Below, piece after piece: positions 11,601-22,054 of a stretch of 64,000 nucleotides of DNA. Each line of letters starts with the position of its first letter. Positions within the stretch are counted from its first letter, which is position 1. Both the position numbers and the translations under genes were made by a program. The notes beneath the pieces were generated by a model, which saw only the letters and a program-made list of their open reading frames with translations, had not been told where the DNA came from and ran no database searches. The stretch is from Paulinella micropora (lineage: Eukaryota; Cercozoa; Imbricatea; Euglyphida; Paulinellidae): positions 50,001 through 114,000 of the forward strand of contig WBZZ01006388.1 of NCBI GenBank assembly GCA_019918135.1, in the 5' to 3' direction.

Positions 11601-11850
11601 TAGGCCTCGATAGTTTCTACAATAATCTTCTCCTTGGGCATGCGAAAGGCAGTGGGGTAACAGGAACAGCACTTGAACTAGTTGAAGCGGGAATGCTCTC
11701 AAACTTAAGGAGAAATGCCAAAGAAACCCGCCGAATGCCACTATTCCCTGTACGGTACGGTGAGTTTAGGAGCTTTGAAAAAGCACCCTTGTGACACGTT
11801 TGTGCAGAGCGAGCCACTAGTGACACACCCTCGCAGGTCGTCACCTCTTG
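11601..11850. other. Junction between Copia RT part and transposon arm 2; edge not resolved
   Basis: No domain is recognisable here. Copia similarity fades after about 11600 and the coding sequence of arm 2 is clear only from about 11930. The breakpoint should lie in this stretch. Confidence 0.4.
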
Positions 11851-11927
11851 TCTTGTTATGTTACATCCCACTTGTGCTGTAGTCGGCATCCCAATCTCGA
11901 CCCTTTTCAGCTTGGAGGCTTCAGCCT

Positions 11928-14891
11928 TTGGAAAGCTCTATTCGGTGCTATACGAACAATGTGATTGTGAGTATGAACTGCTTGTTGTTGCTGTCCCAGA
12001 GGCATGCCATGTCGTTCCTAGCCAGATTAGCCACCCAATCAACCATAAGCCAGTCGGCAGTACAGTCTGCTGTAGCAAGGAGTCGGTCCTCTATACCGCT
12101 GTCTGCAAAGGTGGAGCTAGTGGAACAACGAGCTAGTTCTCGAGTGTCAGAAGTCGCACCGTCAGCCCTTGCTTCATTCAATATGTTGAGCCCATCGAGT
12201 GGATATGCATTCTCTTCCGGGGGCGTGTCAGATACTGAATCTAGTGCACATAGCGGCCATCATTCCAGGAAGCGACTTGATGAGACGCTAGTCGATGTTC
12301 GGCACCGTAAGACTTTGGAAGGAGCAGGAGATACCAGGAAAAGATGCGCTCAAGTAAGAGTCTCGATGGGATGATGGATGACCAACTGATGTGCTTACTT
12401 TTATCTAAGAAAGGCAAGGAGCAGTTCCCCCAAGTATCAGCGCTAGTACAGCAAGGGCAAGCGGAAGCTGCAGCTGCCAAGGCTGTCAAAGAAATTGTGC
12501 AGAGTTTTCCCTATCGATCAGCTCACAAGCAGGCTTTTGTTGGGAAGCTTCGAGGGAAGATGACCTCAAAACAATTTCAAGAAATCTTTACTTCGATCAG
12601 CGATCGGTATGCGCGCAAAGCAGCAAAAGCTGTTCGAGATGCTGACGCCAATCTGCAGGAAGGGGTAAAACTGAAGAAGCCTGACATCTTTTCACAGCAA
12701 GTGATGGGGAACGCCGAGCGAGAAAAGATCACACCGATGGAGAAGCGGATCACTGCTTTTGTTGTGAAAGAGAACTTGGCTGGGAAGTCAGGGTCTAACG
12801 CTGCATTTTGGTTTGGATCATTGGACTCCTTTTTAATTGGTTCAGAACCACAGCCCACCCTCAAATCTACGCGCAAATGGTGGAGGAGTCAGGGGGCTTC
12901 GGGCGCTTGGCGCACATTATGCGGGGTGGAAAGTGGAATGAGCAAAACTCAGCTGCGTATCTTTGTAAGGGAGGCTGCGTCAGGCCAGGAAGCACCGATG
13001 TATGCCACCACAACTATGTCCCTCGCAATCGCAAGACTGTTGGTAAGATACTGAAGGAGGAGGATGTTCTGTTTCGTTGCATTACCAAAACAGTCCCTTG
13101 CAAGTGGCACGACAACTGGGACAAATGGAAGGCCGAGCTATTGCGAGAGAAAGCTTTGACAGAGGAGAAGCGGAACTTGGAAAAGATCAAAAACCTCAAG
13201 GAAAAAATCAAAAAGTGCGAGAGACACGACGCGCAGTACAAGGTGCAGCGAATGTCACTCCCAGCTTCCATTCGGCTTGTTTGTGAGACTTTTTTGCATG
13301 TGCAGCCACATCACGCGACAGATCGATCTGCTTGAACCTGGGCTTGGCGCTTGGGTAGTCTATCAGGACTACATATCTTGGTACTCCGAAACAGGCGTGA
13401 AGATGAATGATTTGTTGTTCACTCGCGTCACACGGCGGACGGACGGGGAGCTGCAGTATGAATACATCCATAATATTATGAGATGTGAGCATTCCGGCGC
13501 CACGACTCGGTATATATGGGATTACCACATGCGAACTGAGGAGGAAGGAGGCAGCGGAGAGATGTCATCTCTTCCGGGCCCGGGCATCCGCACAGGCGAT
13601 GGCGGGGGCGATTTCCATAACAGAGAGTGCATCATGGCGGAATCCACGTATTTAGTATGTCACGCACCAGCTGATTGAATGCAGTCTGGCTGTACTAGGT
13701 TCTGGCAGAAGTACAACATTGAGATGCGCTCAGATATGCTGTGCGGCGGGCATGCCTGGAACGTGTGCGACGCGGACAAAAGCATACACACTAAGGTATT
13801 TCTCACGAATCAGCTTGAGCAGGGCCGTGATTTGGATATCGTTGAGGATTGGCTTCTTGCAGCTGCAAAAGCAGGGTTTGAGAACCATCGGTACTACGGT
13901 CACGACAGGGACGTGATCGAAGCGTGGATCAGCAAGAACAAGGAGAATCCCCGGAAGGTTGCGACGTGGATGTTTCAGGAGCTGCGCTCATTTGTTTACT
14001 ACCGGCCAACAGATGAGGGTAAATTTTTACGCCTGGTGTGGCCTACGGCGCGGTTCACAGCGATGTTGAGTTCCGTGACCGCATTGTGTTGGATTTACGC
14101 CAAGACAAGGATGCTAAGGAGGGCAAGCGGTGCGAGAAGTGCACCCAGAGCTTGAAGTACCCCGTACCTGCGCACAAAAAGGACGAGCGGTGCAAGTCCA
14201 AGCATCAGAGCTTGGGGGAGCCAGCCTTGTAGATACACGTGAAGTCCGGAGCGACCGATGGCATGAGCTACGAGGAAAAGCAGAGCTACTTCAACTCGGT
14301 GTCTGCTGCCAGCGGGAGAGCAAAGAGCAAGGCAAAGGGAAGGTTCACCCAAATGCTCAAGCCCCAATGTATCGCTTTGCTGAAAGGGTTAGGGCTGTCG
14401 ACGCAGGGTAAGGTGGCCGACCTTCAGCAGAGACCGGAGGACGCTATGGCGAGCACAAGGGACGCGACGGCGACGGCGACGGCGGCAATACCGAAGGTGG
14501 CGCAGGCAAAAGCAGCAAAAAGAAAGCAAATAAAAAAGCAGGCCGGAAAAGGAAGCAGCCGGGCAACGCAGCGCGTGGTGGCCCTTCCTCCGGAGCGGCA
14601 GTGCGAGGCTCACGTCCCGCTGGGCGGGGCGGAGCAGCAAAGCGACAGAGGAGGGCGGCTCGGCCGGTGAATTACCAGGAGTCAGATCATGAGGAAGATC
14701 AAAAGGACAGCGACTGGGACGAGGGGGACGCGAATTCCGAAGGAGGCGAGATCTGGCTCTGCAAACATTGCAACCATCCCAACAGCAACAACCCTCCTCC
14801 AGGCAGCGAAGATTACGTAGGCTGTGAGCTGTGCGAGCCCCCTGGCGGCTTTCCCGACAGCAGCAGCGAGGACGAAGCACTTGTCTGGTGA
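11928..14891 (+). CDS. Gene B: transposase-like protein with SAP domain and RanBP2-type zinc finger
   Basis: The coding sequence moves between frames in a way that suits short introns. Candidates are 12354-12409 (GTAAGAG...CTAAG), one starting GTATGT at about 13656, and one from GGTAAATT to CACAG at about 14018-14060. Parts in order: a Ser-rich N-terminus; a helical segment (about 12410-12790); a Cys/Trp segment; a Lys/Glu coiled stretch (about 13140-13230); then GAWVVYQDYISWYSETG (about 13345-13395) and CGGHAWNVCDADKSIHTK (about 13741-13795). The last two resemble the 'vvvqDFaenys' and 'GHGKGpcDg.g..K' segments of a large class of DDE transposases. Next are a Cys pair region (RCEKCTQSL), a SAP-like motif (LKPQCIALLKGLGLSTQGK, about 14355-14410), a basic Ala/Lys/Gln-rich linker, and a RanBP2-type finger (WLCKHCNHPNSNN...CELC, about 14755-14840). 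SAP and the finger would bind DNA or RNA. The transposase role is inferred from the DDE-like segments and the flanking repeats. The start codon is not fixed. Confidence 0.5.
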
Positions 14892-14995
14892 ATTACTTGC
14901 ATAGAATTCGTATTTGCAGCAGCAAAATTGTTTGGCTGATTTAGATTGACTTGGGCGCCTTCACGGTCGACAGTGCAATGGTGGCTGGCACGCTT

Positions 14996-15016
14996 CGGTG
15001 GCTCGTAGTGCCACCG
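14996..15016 (+). repeat. Subterminal hairpin 3 (arm 2)
   Basis: Stem CGGTGGC / GCCACCG around TCGTAGT, followed by GAGGCGGGAA. The flank after the stem matches the copies in arm 1, so the motif keeps the same orientation towards its nearest end. Confidence 0.8.
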
Positions 15017-15337
15017 GAGGCGGGAATGCATAATCATTTTCTTTTTTGCAATATTTTTTTCCGCTTTTGCTTCATCAACAATGCGGTTTTTTTGCTGTTT
15101 CCGCAAGCATTTGCCTTGTCACGGTTATAGGTAGGTGCGTGGTGCGGGGTGGTACGCAGGTGGCAGGCGATCGGTCGCGCCGGTGCGCGCTCAGCGCGCA
15201 TTCATCAAGGATTTTTTGTTTCAAGTTTAGTGCTGTTTTGTTTCATTCACTGCTGTATTTCTAGCGGGGAATCAGTACTTCCGTGATATCCGGGATCGGG
15301 ACATGTAATAATACTGTTTTGCGGGTGCAGAGCAAGA

Positions 15338-15356
15338 GGTGGCGCTAAGTGCCACC
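15338..15356 (+). repeat. Subterminal hairpin 4 (arm 2)
   Basis: Stem GGTGGC / GCCACC around GCTAAGT, followed by ACAGGCG. Confidence 0.75.
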
Positions 15357-15532
15357 ACAGGCGTGGATTTTCCCGCCAAAGCAATCTTCATGATCAGTTT
15401 TAAGTTTTTTCTTTTTTATTCCATTTATCTATACATAAAATCTATGCATGACATGTAGCCGTCCACGATTTTGCGACTATAATATTGCTGGTGGGATGCA
15501 AGCAGTACGTGTTTGTCCTGGGTGGCACGGTG

Positions 15533-15554
15533 TGGTGGCGCCCAAGTGCCACCA
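15533..15554 (+). repeat. Subterminal hairpin 5 (arm 2)
   Basis: Stem TGGTGGC / GCCACCA around GCCCAAGT, followed by GAGGTGAG. Confidence 0.75.
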
Positions 15555-15860
15555 GAGGTGAGATAAATCAGGAAAATAATTTGTCATTGATGCAGGGTTT
15601 GTTTATGTTTGTTTATTATATGTTTTAGTTGCAGGAAAGCGTTTGTAACATATCGTCAATGAATTAGCGCGTATGACTAGCTGTTTGACTGTAGTGTCGG
15701 TACGTCGGGCTGAGAGTCAGACGCAATAGGTATTAAAGTTTTTTTTTGCAGACTTTTGCAGTAAAAATGATTTTTTAGCATTAAAATAATGTTTTTACGA
15801 ATAATACTGACATTTTAATAATTTACGCAAAATTTTGTTTCCCTACGACCGGACATGGGG

Positions 15861-15888
15861 CGGCCCTTCGTATCAGGAAGAGGATCAT
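15861..15888 (+). repeat. 28-bp terminal sequence of the DNA transposon, arm 2
   Basis: Identical to 10420-10447. Upstream it shares TACGCAAA and CCTACGACC with arm 1. The Copia linker starts beyond it. I could not find a clean target-site duplication. Confidence 0.65.
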
Positions 15889-16735
15889 GTTTCCTTGTTC
15901 ATGAGATCTCCAGCCCGGGGGATACTTGTCCTTTTCAGCAGCTATCTTAACTCTCTCCCCCTCGGTATGACCGAATTCACTCACGACATTGGGGTCTGGG
16001 CGTGCCGGTTCCATAATAGCCTGCTGAGAATCTGATACAAGGGCTGGGGGTATCGCTACTCCCCCTGAAACCTCATACTTCATATCTCAGAGTCTATTAT
16101 TTTCTCCGTCACTCCGTCGTCAAACTTAACGTTATGGGCAGGAATCGTTTGCTTTTCCTGACTACGGGGGCAGACGGTTCTGGAGTAACTCCCTTTCGCA
16201 TGATGGTATCCCACTTATCCCCATAGGTGATTTTAGCCCACTCTTCACCGAATTCCCATGCTGGAATCTGAATGACCTTCCCGGACAATGCGAGTTTAAG
16301 TTTGGATTTCCTCCCCCTCTTTCCCACTACCTTAACAGTCTCCCCCTAACCTATACTCCCTACACTCTTGGAAGAGGGTGTAGGAGGAACGAGCGGGGGA
16401 AGGTTACTGAAATCATGACGCGGGGGAGCGACGTTTTCTCCATCACTGTCGCTCCCAGAGACTTCCGAGTCATTTTCGCTATTCAGTTCTATCCGGGGTG
16501 CTAAAGGTGCAGTGGGGGCTTTTGGAGTACCTTCACTATGTGTAGTTTCTGATACTCTAAAGCTAACTTTCTTCTCGGACATGGGTGGAACAGCAGGGGG
16601 TGTGGCCGATTCCCACTCGACCGAAAACGTATCCCCGTCTGCTGTTCCTTCGAGGCTCTTGGATGCCTCTCGCTTTCCCAGTTTCCAGACATCGAACATA
16701 ACATTCCGGACATTACCGTGTATTACCCGTGCCAT
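15889..16735 (-). mobile_element. Copia linker between integrase and RT
   Basis: Minus-strand sequence after the integrase core. It is acidic and Pro/Ser-rich (for example SENDSEVSGSDSDGEN at about 16440) with a PPLVPPTPSS stretch, as expected for the variable linker of Copia polyproteins. It stops at the inserted transposon end. It is part of a broken element. Confidence 0.6.
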
Positions 16736-17644
16736 TGGATCATAAACCCAGTATTACGTTCGTATCCTAAGAAGATGACTTTCTTTCCCCTTTCGCCTTT
16801 CCCTCTCCGGGCCTTAACTTTCATCACAGCAGCACACCCAGTGGGACGAAGGTGATGTAAGTAAGTTTTCCGGCGGTGAATGACCTCGTAGGGGGACTTA
16901 CCCTTAAAGGGTCCTTGGGCAATCGGAAGAAGGTTGTTGATGTTGGCGTTCTTCTCCATCTGCGTCCAAAACATAGGAGGGAGTCCTGCGTCACTGAGCA
17001 TAGCTCTAGCAGGCCCACCATTCGTCTGGTGGGACCTTTCTATCTTAGAAACTGCCTGTTTCTCGGCGGTAGGCGCCTCAATTAAGATAGGTTGGTTTAC
17101 ATCAACCCACTCCTGAAAACATTGATACTGACCATACTCCTGATCACAAGTAATGAATTTGACCTTCCTATTTGTGTGTCTTTCAAAGAATGCAACTGCC
17201 TTATTGAAGCACGGGAAAAATTCGTTCTTGTGCCGTAAGTAGTAGTTAAGTTCGAAATTAGATGGGAGACATTTGACCGTAAACTTGTACTTCTTCCCAT
17301 CCCATGACATAGTATTCCACCATCCTTGACAGGGTATCCATAGAGAGATGAACCCCGGAGTGGCGTTTTACTATGTGATAGTTTTTGTGAAAGTGTGGCG
17401 TTCTTTTAATCTTATTACGTAAGCAATACTCACACTTTATGATTCTCTCACGCCACCCTGCCCCCACTATCTTTGCTCCCATGTATTGAGCCATCCTTTC
17501 TTTAACCCCTCTATGTTTACACATGCGATGAAAGACGGTTGTGTGGATGTTCTCACTATGCACAGGTCGGACAACGGGGTTTAATGCTTTGAACATGTGA
17601 CAATCAACATCGCGCTGGTGTGTGTTCTGGAAGAGTGAGTGCAT
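16723..17644 (-). mobile_element. Copia integrase part
   Basis: The pre-integrase zinc-binding region is visible as KCEYCLRNKIKR (about 17430) with upstream His residues. The core follows: HLSMDTLSRM (first acidic site), FITCDQEYGQYQCFQEW (second acidic site), and KIERSHQTNGGPARAML with the third acidic residue. It ends with KSPYEVIHRRKTYLHHLRPTGC and KKVIFLGYERNTGF, the classic Copia 'KSPYE...HLRvfGc...FLGY' block. The assignment is firm; the copy is broken. Confidence 0.88.
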
Positions 17645-17841
17645 GTATCATCAGATCTGACAAGACAACACGCTAACCCTTGTGAACTACATTCCCCTTT
17701 ATCCGTGTTTGTTTCGTACGAGAACGGGATATACGACTTATTTTCCTGACATCTCCATCCGCAAATACACGGAGATTCATTGCAATATACGTCGGTATAT
17801 ATGGAAAGAACTGTTGATTGTGCAGGGTGACGTGGGGGGAG

Positions 17842-18798
17842 TCAGAATGTGATAGTAGATGGTGATGTCTCGCCACTATCCACTTTCACGTTCTGTTTCT
17901 CCAGTGGTACCGGTTCGTATCTCTTGTTGGGATCAAGAGGTTCCATACCTGGGGGTTCGAACACAAACAGATTGTTGGGGAGGGACCGGCCCCTCACGAC
18001 AATCTGATCTTCTTTGATGTGTATTGGCGACTTTAACACGATCACTTGATTGTTTTGGTGGACTACCGCAAGTCCGCGTTTCAACCAAGCTGAGGTGGCT
18101 ACCAATCCGTAGTTCAGATGAGGATTGTACGTGGTATGTGAGTCATACACTTGTACCGGTTCTCCGTTTGCTCCCGAGAGTTGCATTAAAACCTTTCCTT
18201 TGTACTCGGTCTTAATACTACCCTTGGCAATTATGAACCTCTGGGGATTGTGTTTCATCCTGATGAATACACCCTTATGGGGTGATTGAGATTCGCTCGC
18301 CTCACTATCGTCTACCCACAACATCCCCGCCGTTTTCTTTTCAGGCACCTCTTTTGCATCATCCTCCCTCTCATGCATCATAAGAACGCAATCTTTTTTG
18401 GGGGGTGAGGGTGGAATGCTTGAGGTGGTATTGGAAGAGATGCTTGATCTTGAAGCTGATAGATATCGGTCACTACCTTCTTGTCTTACGCCTAAGCGCT
18501 GTAGCATTTCCTTATATTCTATCAGCTGGCCTTGGAGGTGGGGGAACGAAACGATCAGTCCCCTGGCAAAGGGATCCTTCCATTTGTGTGCCATAGAGAC
18601 AATAAAACTCTGGATATCTATGTAGAGATCCATGTAGAATCGGTTGACTTCCCATTCTTCCCTGTAATGAGAGAATCCCTCACCTCCAATTCCTTCGCAC
18701 CTTCGACTAGTGCTCCTACCAATCTCTTTATCTCTCCAATGACTGGTATTTCCCCATATCCTCCTACGATCATCATCTTCCCCTCTTCCCATCGCCAC
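17842..18798 (-). mobile_element. Copia protease-like part
   Basis: Contains GKVLMQLSGANGEPVQVYD, then YNPHLNYGLVATSAWLKRGL and SLPNNLFVF. This resembles the later part of Copia proteases and the stretch leading to integrase ('...vlyvPnl..nLlSv..L...G...'). The upstream catalytic triad is not obvious in what I read. The N-terminal half is Ser-rich and probably belongs to gag. Confidence 0.5.
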
Positions 18799-18821
18799 GC
18801 AACAGAAGGGTCGTTCCTGAC

Positions 18822-19990
18822 CTAGCCCTCTCCATCTCTATCCATCCCATGGCCCAACTCACAGGGTGCAAGATGTGGTGAGGTGGGGTTTATTCCCTTA
18901 CACTTCCTCCTTGACTCCCCCTTTACCCCATCCTCCTCGCTCTCACTCATCTCTTTCTTAGAGTTTGAGCGTTGTACAGATGGTTTAGAGGGGGGAAGAA
19001 AGTCTCGGAGGGGAACATTGGTATCACTATCGTCATCATCTTCATCAGTTCTCGTCTTCCCCTCAACCCTCCCTCCCTTATTTCCCCCTACTACACCCTC
19101 AGCGTTCTTATCCCTTTTGACGTTTGGATTCGAACGCTGTACAGGTGTAGTAGGGAGTGTAATACTATGGCCTGTGGGGGGAGATGATTTGGGGTGTGAA
19201 CTATGAATAGAGGAAGTTCTGTGTGATGAGGTGATAGGGGACGGTACAGACAGATCGGATGAGGTAGTGTGGGCTTTCTGCTCTACCCTAACCCGCTCTC
19301 TCAGAATCCACTCCATAGGGGCTAACATCAGAGTACCTTTGAAAGGGATGATCCCTCCTTTCAATTCTGCTCTGACAACTGCCAACAAATCCCCTCTCGT
19401 CTGTTCTGTACTGACATGATGCGAACAAAAGTCGCACCCATATACCTCCATCCTAGCAACACACTGACCACCTGTTTTCTTTGCCCGAGCGGCCCCAACT
19501 TTCCAAGAGCACCGGACGCCATTCCTGTTGAATCCCTCGCACTCTTTTGCGGCTGAAACCGGGATAGTGCTTTTCCTGAGAGGTTGTCCCCATAGATTGA
19601 GAAGGGGACCTCCTTCTTCCCGTAAGTGGTTTGAGGTAGTGGCACGAGATTTCATGAGGACCTTTTTGTAACCCCCCTCGACACGTCTTAGTCCCCATCC
19701 ATCCTCCATGGAATAAATTACTCCTAGAGGTGTGGGGTCGCCGGCCATGTCGAGGGGAGTGACAAAGAGGTTGTCTTTCAGGAGAGGGATGGTCTGTGGT
19801 TGAGAAGTAGAGGAATGAATGCTAAGACCATGAGGTGCGTGTCGCTGTCTCTCTTCTTCTCTCCTCTCGATGCTAATGCGTGTGGTGGCGAAGCGAGTGG
19901 GTCAAAAGAGGAAGGAGGTGGGCTAGTGTCAAATGAGATGTTCGTCTCTTCGTCCGTTTCCTCTTTTTGTATCATGTTTATGCTTAACAT
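18822..19990 (-). mobile_element. Copia gag-like part with a Cys/His cluster
   Basis: Basic minus-strand sequence with a cluster reading AKECEGFNRNGVRCSWK, then CVARMEVYGCDFCSHHV (about 19400-19550), a possible zinc-binding unit. It is followed by a hydrophilic Ser/Pro/Lys-rich region (SNPNVKRDKNAEGVVGGNKG). Placed between the CCHC-bearing gag piece and the protease-like piece. The function of the cluster is unknown to me. Confidence 0.45.
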
Positions 19991-20013
19991 GTGATTGATG
20001 TAACCTACTTCCC

Positions 20014-21548
20014 CTACTCCTCCTCACCTTCCTCTTCATCAAGAGTAGCAGACTCTTCGTCTGAACCAGGGGTTTCGGACTCTTCTTCTTCTTCTTCAGA
20101 GTTACCAGAAGAAGAGTCGGAGCCCACTGCGTTCAGACTAATAGTCTTTGCCTTAGCGGTACTCTTCTTGATGAAGTCAGATGCCTTTAGCTTTCTCTTC
20201 TCTTTCCCTACCTCTTCCTTCTGTCGTCTCATCTTCCTTCTCCCCTCTGCCCTTAGTCTTACCTTTGATTTTCAGGCTTAGCTCTCCTACTCCTTTAGCT
20301 AAATTGACTATTCTAGCTGCCTTTCTCCTTATGGGGCAGTTGACGGGGACATGTCCATCTCTTGGACATTCAGGGAGGGTACACGGGACGATGCAAATTT
20401 TGATCTGATGATCCCCACGACAATTAAAACATCCCTCTCGCTGGGGTGTTTTTCCTGACTGGTTTCCCATGAGGTTGACCGTTATGGGGTCATTTCGTGT
20501 GCCAGACCCAGAGTGAGCTCTTGACGAGGAGGTACGGAAACCTGGTCACCTCCAGATGCATAGAGCTTCTTCATTCTAGATTTAGACTCCTCTGTCTGTG
20601 CTATTTGTTCTATTACCTTAAGGAATGACTCCCACTCTGGTCGTTCTTCCGGTATGAAGCTCGTAACCTTATTGCGATAGCTGTCAAACTCGGTCAAGTG
20701 CTCAAGCATTTTCATAACCACCTCCATCTTGACAAGTTCAGGGTAAGGCATTTTCATGACCACCTCTTGGTCCGTCAAGTTAGAATGAAAAGCAGTGAGC
20801 CACGGTCTCACGTCATGGATCCTTTGGGGTAGGAGTAGTCAAGAAAATCTTGACGTTCCTTCCATTTAACCAGATCAAGCCCCCATATCGTTTCGGTAAT
20901 GCCATAAAGCACTCAACCCCGTCAGTGCCAGCTGTTCTTATGACTGACATAGCTTCCTTGTCCTTACTACAGGACTGAATTAAAAGAGCAAAAATAAAGC
21001 AGTTGTGTTTCATCTTTATCCTCTCTTCTACCTGTCGGTAATACCTATCTGTAGACAATGATGCAAAAATAGGACTAGGTCTAGATTCAGTGGTTAGAAC
21101 GGGAATTTCCGCTGATGCTTTTAGTTCACCTGTTGCTGATGCAGATGAAGTGACAGGTTGAGGTGAGGGAGGGAGGACTGGATGAGGAGCTATCTTCCTG
21201 TTCTTGCTTTACAGGCGAGGCGCTGGAAGAAGAGCTACTTCTTTCTTTCTTGACATTAACAGACTTTTTCTTCTTTCCCTGTCCCTGTTCGGTAACCTCT
21301 CTTTCTGCTTCTGGAGATAGGAAAGGTTCGCAAGGTGAGGTGTCAAAAGTGGTTGTCTGTTTTGTTTGCAGATACAAAGGGTGTCTCTTATGGGGTGGGA
21401 GTTCGCCTATCCCCAGTGGATCGTAAATAGCCATAGTAGCCAGGAATCCGCACTCCCAGTTATCCCAGTCCGGATCCTTGCTATTGAATGGTGGGGGGTC
21501 CACTTTAAACCCTTTGTTTAACGATGTCTCGAACATGGGGTGAGCCAT
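20014..21548 (-). mobile_element. Copia gag part with CCHC-type cluster
   Basis: Starts with MAHPMFETSLNKGFKVDPPP, typical of the beginning of a Copia gag (a short N-terminus leading into a DNA-distal helical region). An acidic/Lys stretch follows. A zinc-knuckle-like CFNCRGDHQIKICIVPC with CPRDGHVPVNCP lies at about 20345-20430, and a second acidic Ser-rich tract at 20020-20130. Broken in several places. Confidence 0.65.
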
Positions 21549-21856
21549 GTTGTTGGACCAAAGTGCGGAAGATAGGAGTTAGTCTCAACTATCAATAAAT
21601 TCCTACGGTTAAGTAGAAATGGGGAAATTATTACTATTGATGAAGCAGTTTGGTGTGTCTGTGCTATGCAGTCCGAAGCTAGCCACAAGACACGTTTGAG
21701 GTGGGTGCCTTCAGCCAACCCACGAAATGTTGTCGACTGCCTACTGCACGTCGACCCTTGCACTTATCTGTTGAAGGCCTAATGCCTCTCCTTTCAGACT
21801 TTGTGCAACTGATTAAAGCTGCTAACGCAGAGTTCGCTAATCAAGGCTCGAAAACC
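21549..21856 (-). mobile_element. Copia 5' leader
   Basis: About 300 bp between the gag-like start and the 5' LTR. The primer-binding site should touch the LTR. On the minus strand the sequence after the LTR is GGTTTTCGAGCCTTG, which I could not match to a specific tRNA 3' end but which resembles tRNA T-arm sequence. No gene seen. Confidence 0.5.
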
Positions 21857-22054
21857 TGTTAGACCACTATTATTAATATAATGACCTATGGTAGCTACAC
21901 TATACCAATAGCAGTATTGCAGCTTCAATAAGAAAAGGCGCGAACAGGACACGCCGCGTAACTTGACTGGCCGGATCGTAAGTAATAGTTCTACCGACAC
22001 AGTTACTCTGATGCGGCCGGTCCTCAACTATTAATTAAGATTATAGTTCCAACA
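21857..22054 (-). repeat. Copia LTR (5' LTR in element orientation), 198 bp
   Basis: Partner of 2816-3012, with the same TG...CA ends, one extra base and 8 substitutions. The target duplication AGGTG follows at 22055-22059. Confidence 0.92.

Larger units (their letters stand above)
11850..15888 (+). mobile_element. Arm 2 of the TIR DNA transposon, with the transposase-like gene B
   Basis: Holds gene B (about 11928-14891), then about 970 bp of non-coding DNA with three hairpin motifs, and ends in the 28-bp sequence at 15861-15888, after which Copia linker sequence resumes on the minus strand. The last 160 bp are AT-rich with many T runs. With arm 1 it would make an element of roughly 10 kb whose two genes each point to the nearer end. 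The left limit is approximate. Confidence 0.6.
2816..22054 (-). mobile_element. Copia-like LTR retrotransposon (fossil) carrying a nested DNA transposon
   Basis: The ends are clear. LTRs begin TGTTAGACC and end TTCCAACA, and AGGTG is duplicated at 2811-2815 and 22055-22059. A polypurine tract lies next to the LTR at 2816-3012, so the element reads on the minus strand, with its 5' LTR at 21857-22054. Parts in minus-strand order are gag-like with a CCHC-type cluster (about 21548-20177), further gag/protease-like sequence (about 19990-17842), integrase (about 17644-16723), a linker down to 15889, and RNase H (about 4734-4053). A reverse-transcriptase part lies at 10448-11600 in the opposite orientation, between the arms of an inserted DNA transposon. 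That gag-protease-integrase-RT-RNase H order is diagnostic of Copia. The element is broken in many places (of the order of ten or more) and cannot be active. The LTRs differ at 8 substitutions plus one indel in about 197 bp (about 4%), a moderate age. Confidence 0.9.

Noticed and set aside
10420-15888. The 28-bp repeats as a long LINE-type target-site duplication
   Set aside because: Both copies are preceded by related inner sequence and hairpins, and no poly-A tail or LINE coding lies between them; a shared transposon end fits better, though not proven.
4735-15888. Polinton or giant-virus-derived element
   Set aside because: No capsid, DNA polymerase B, packaging ATPase or protease is visible; the contents fit a plain DNA transposon.
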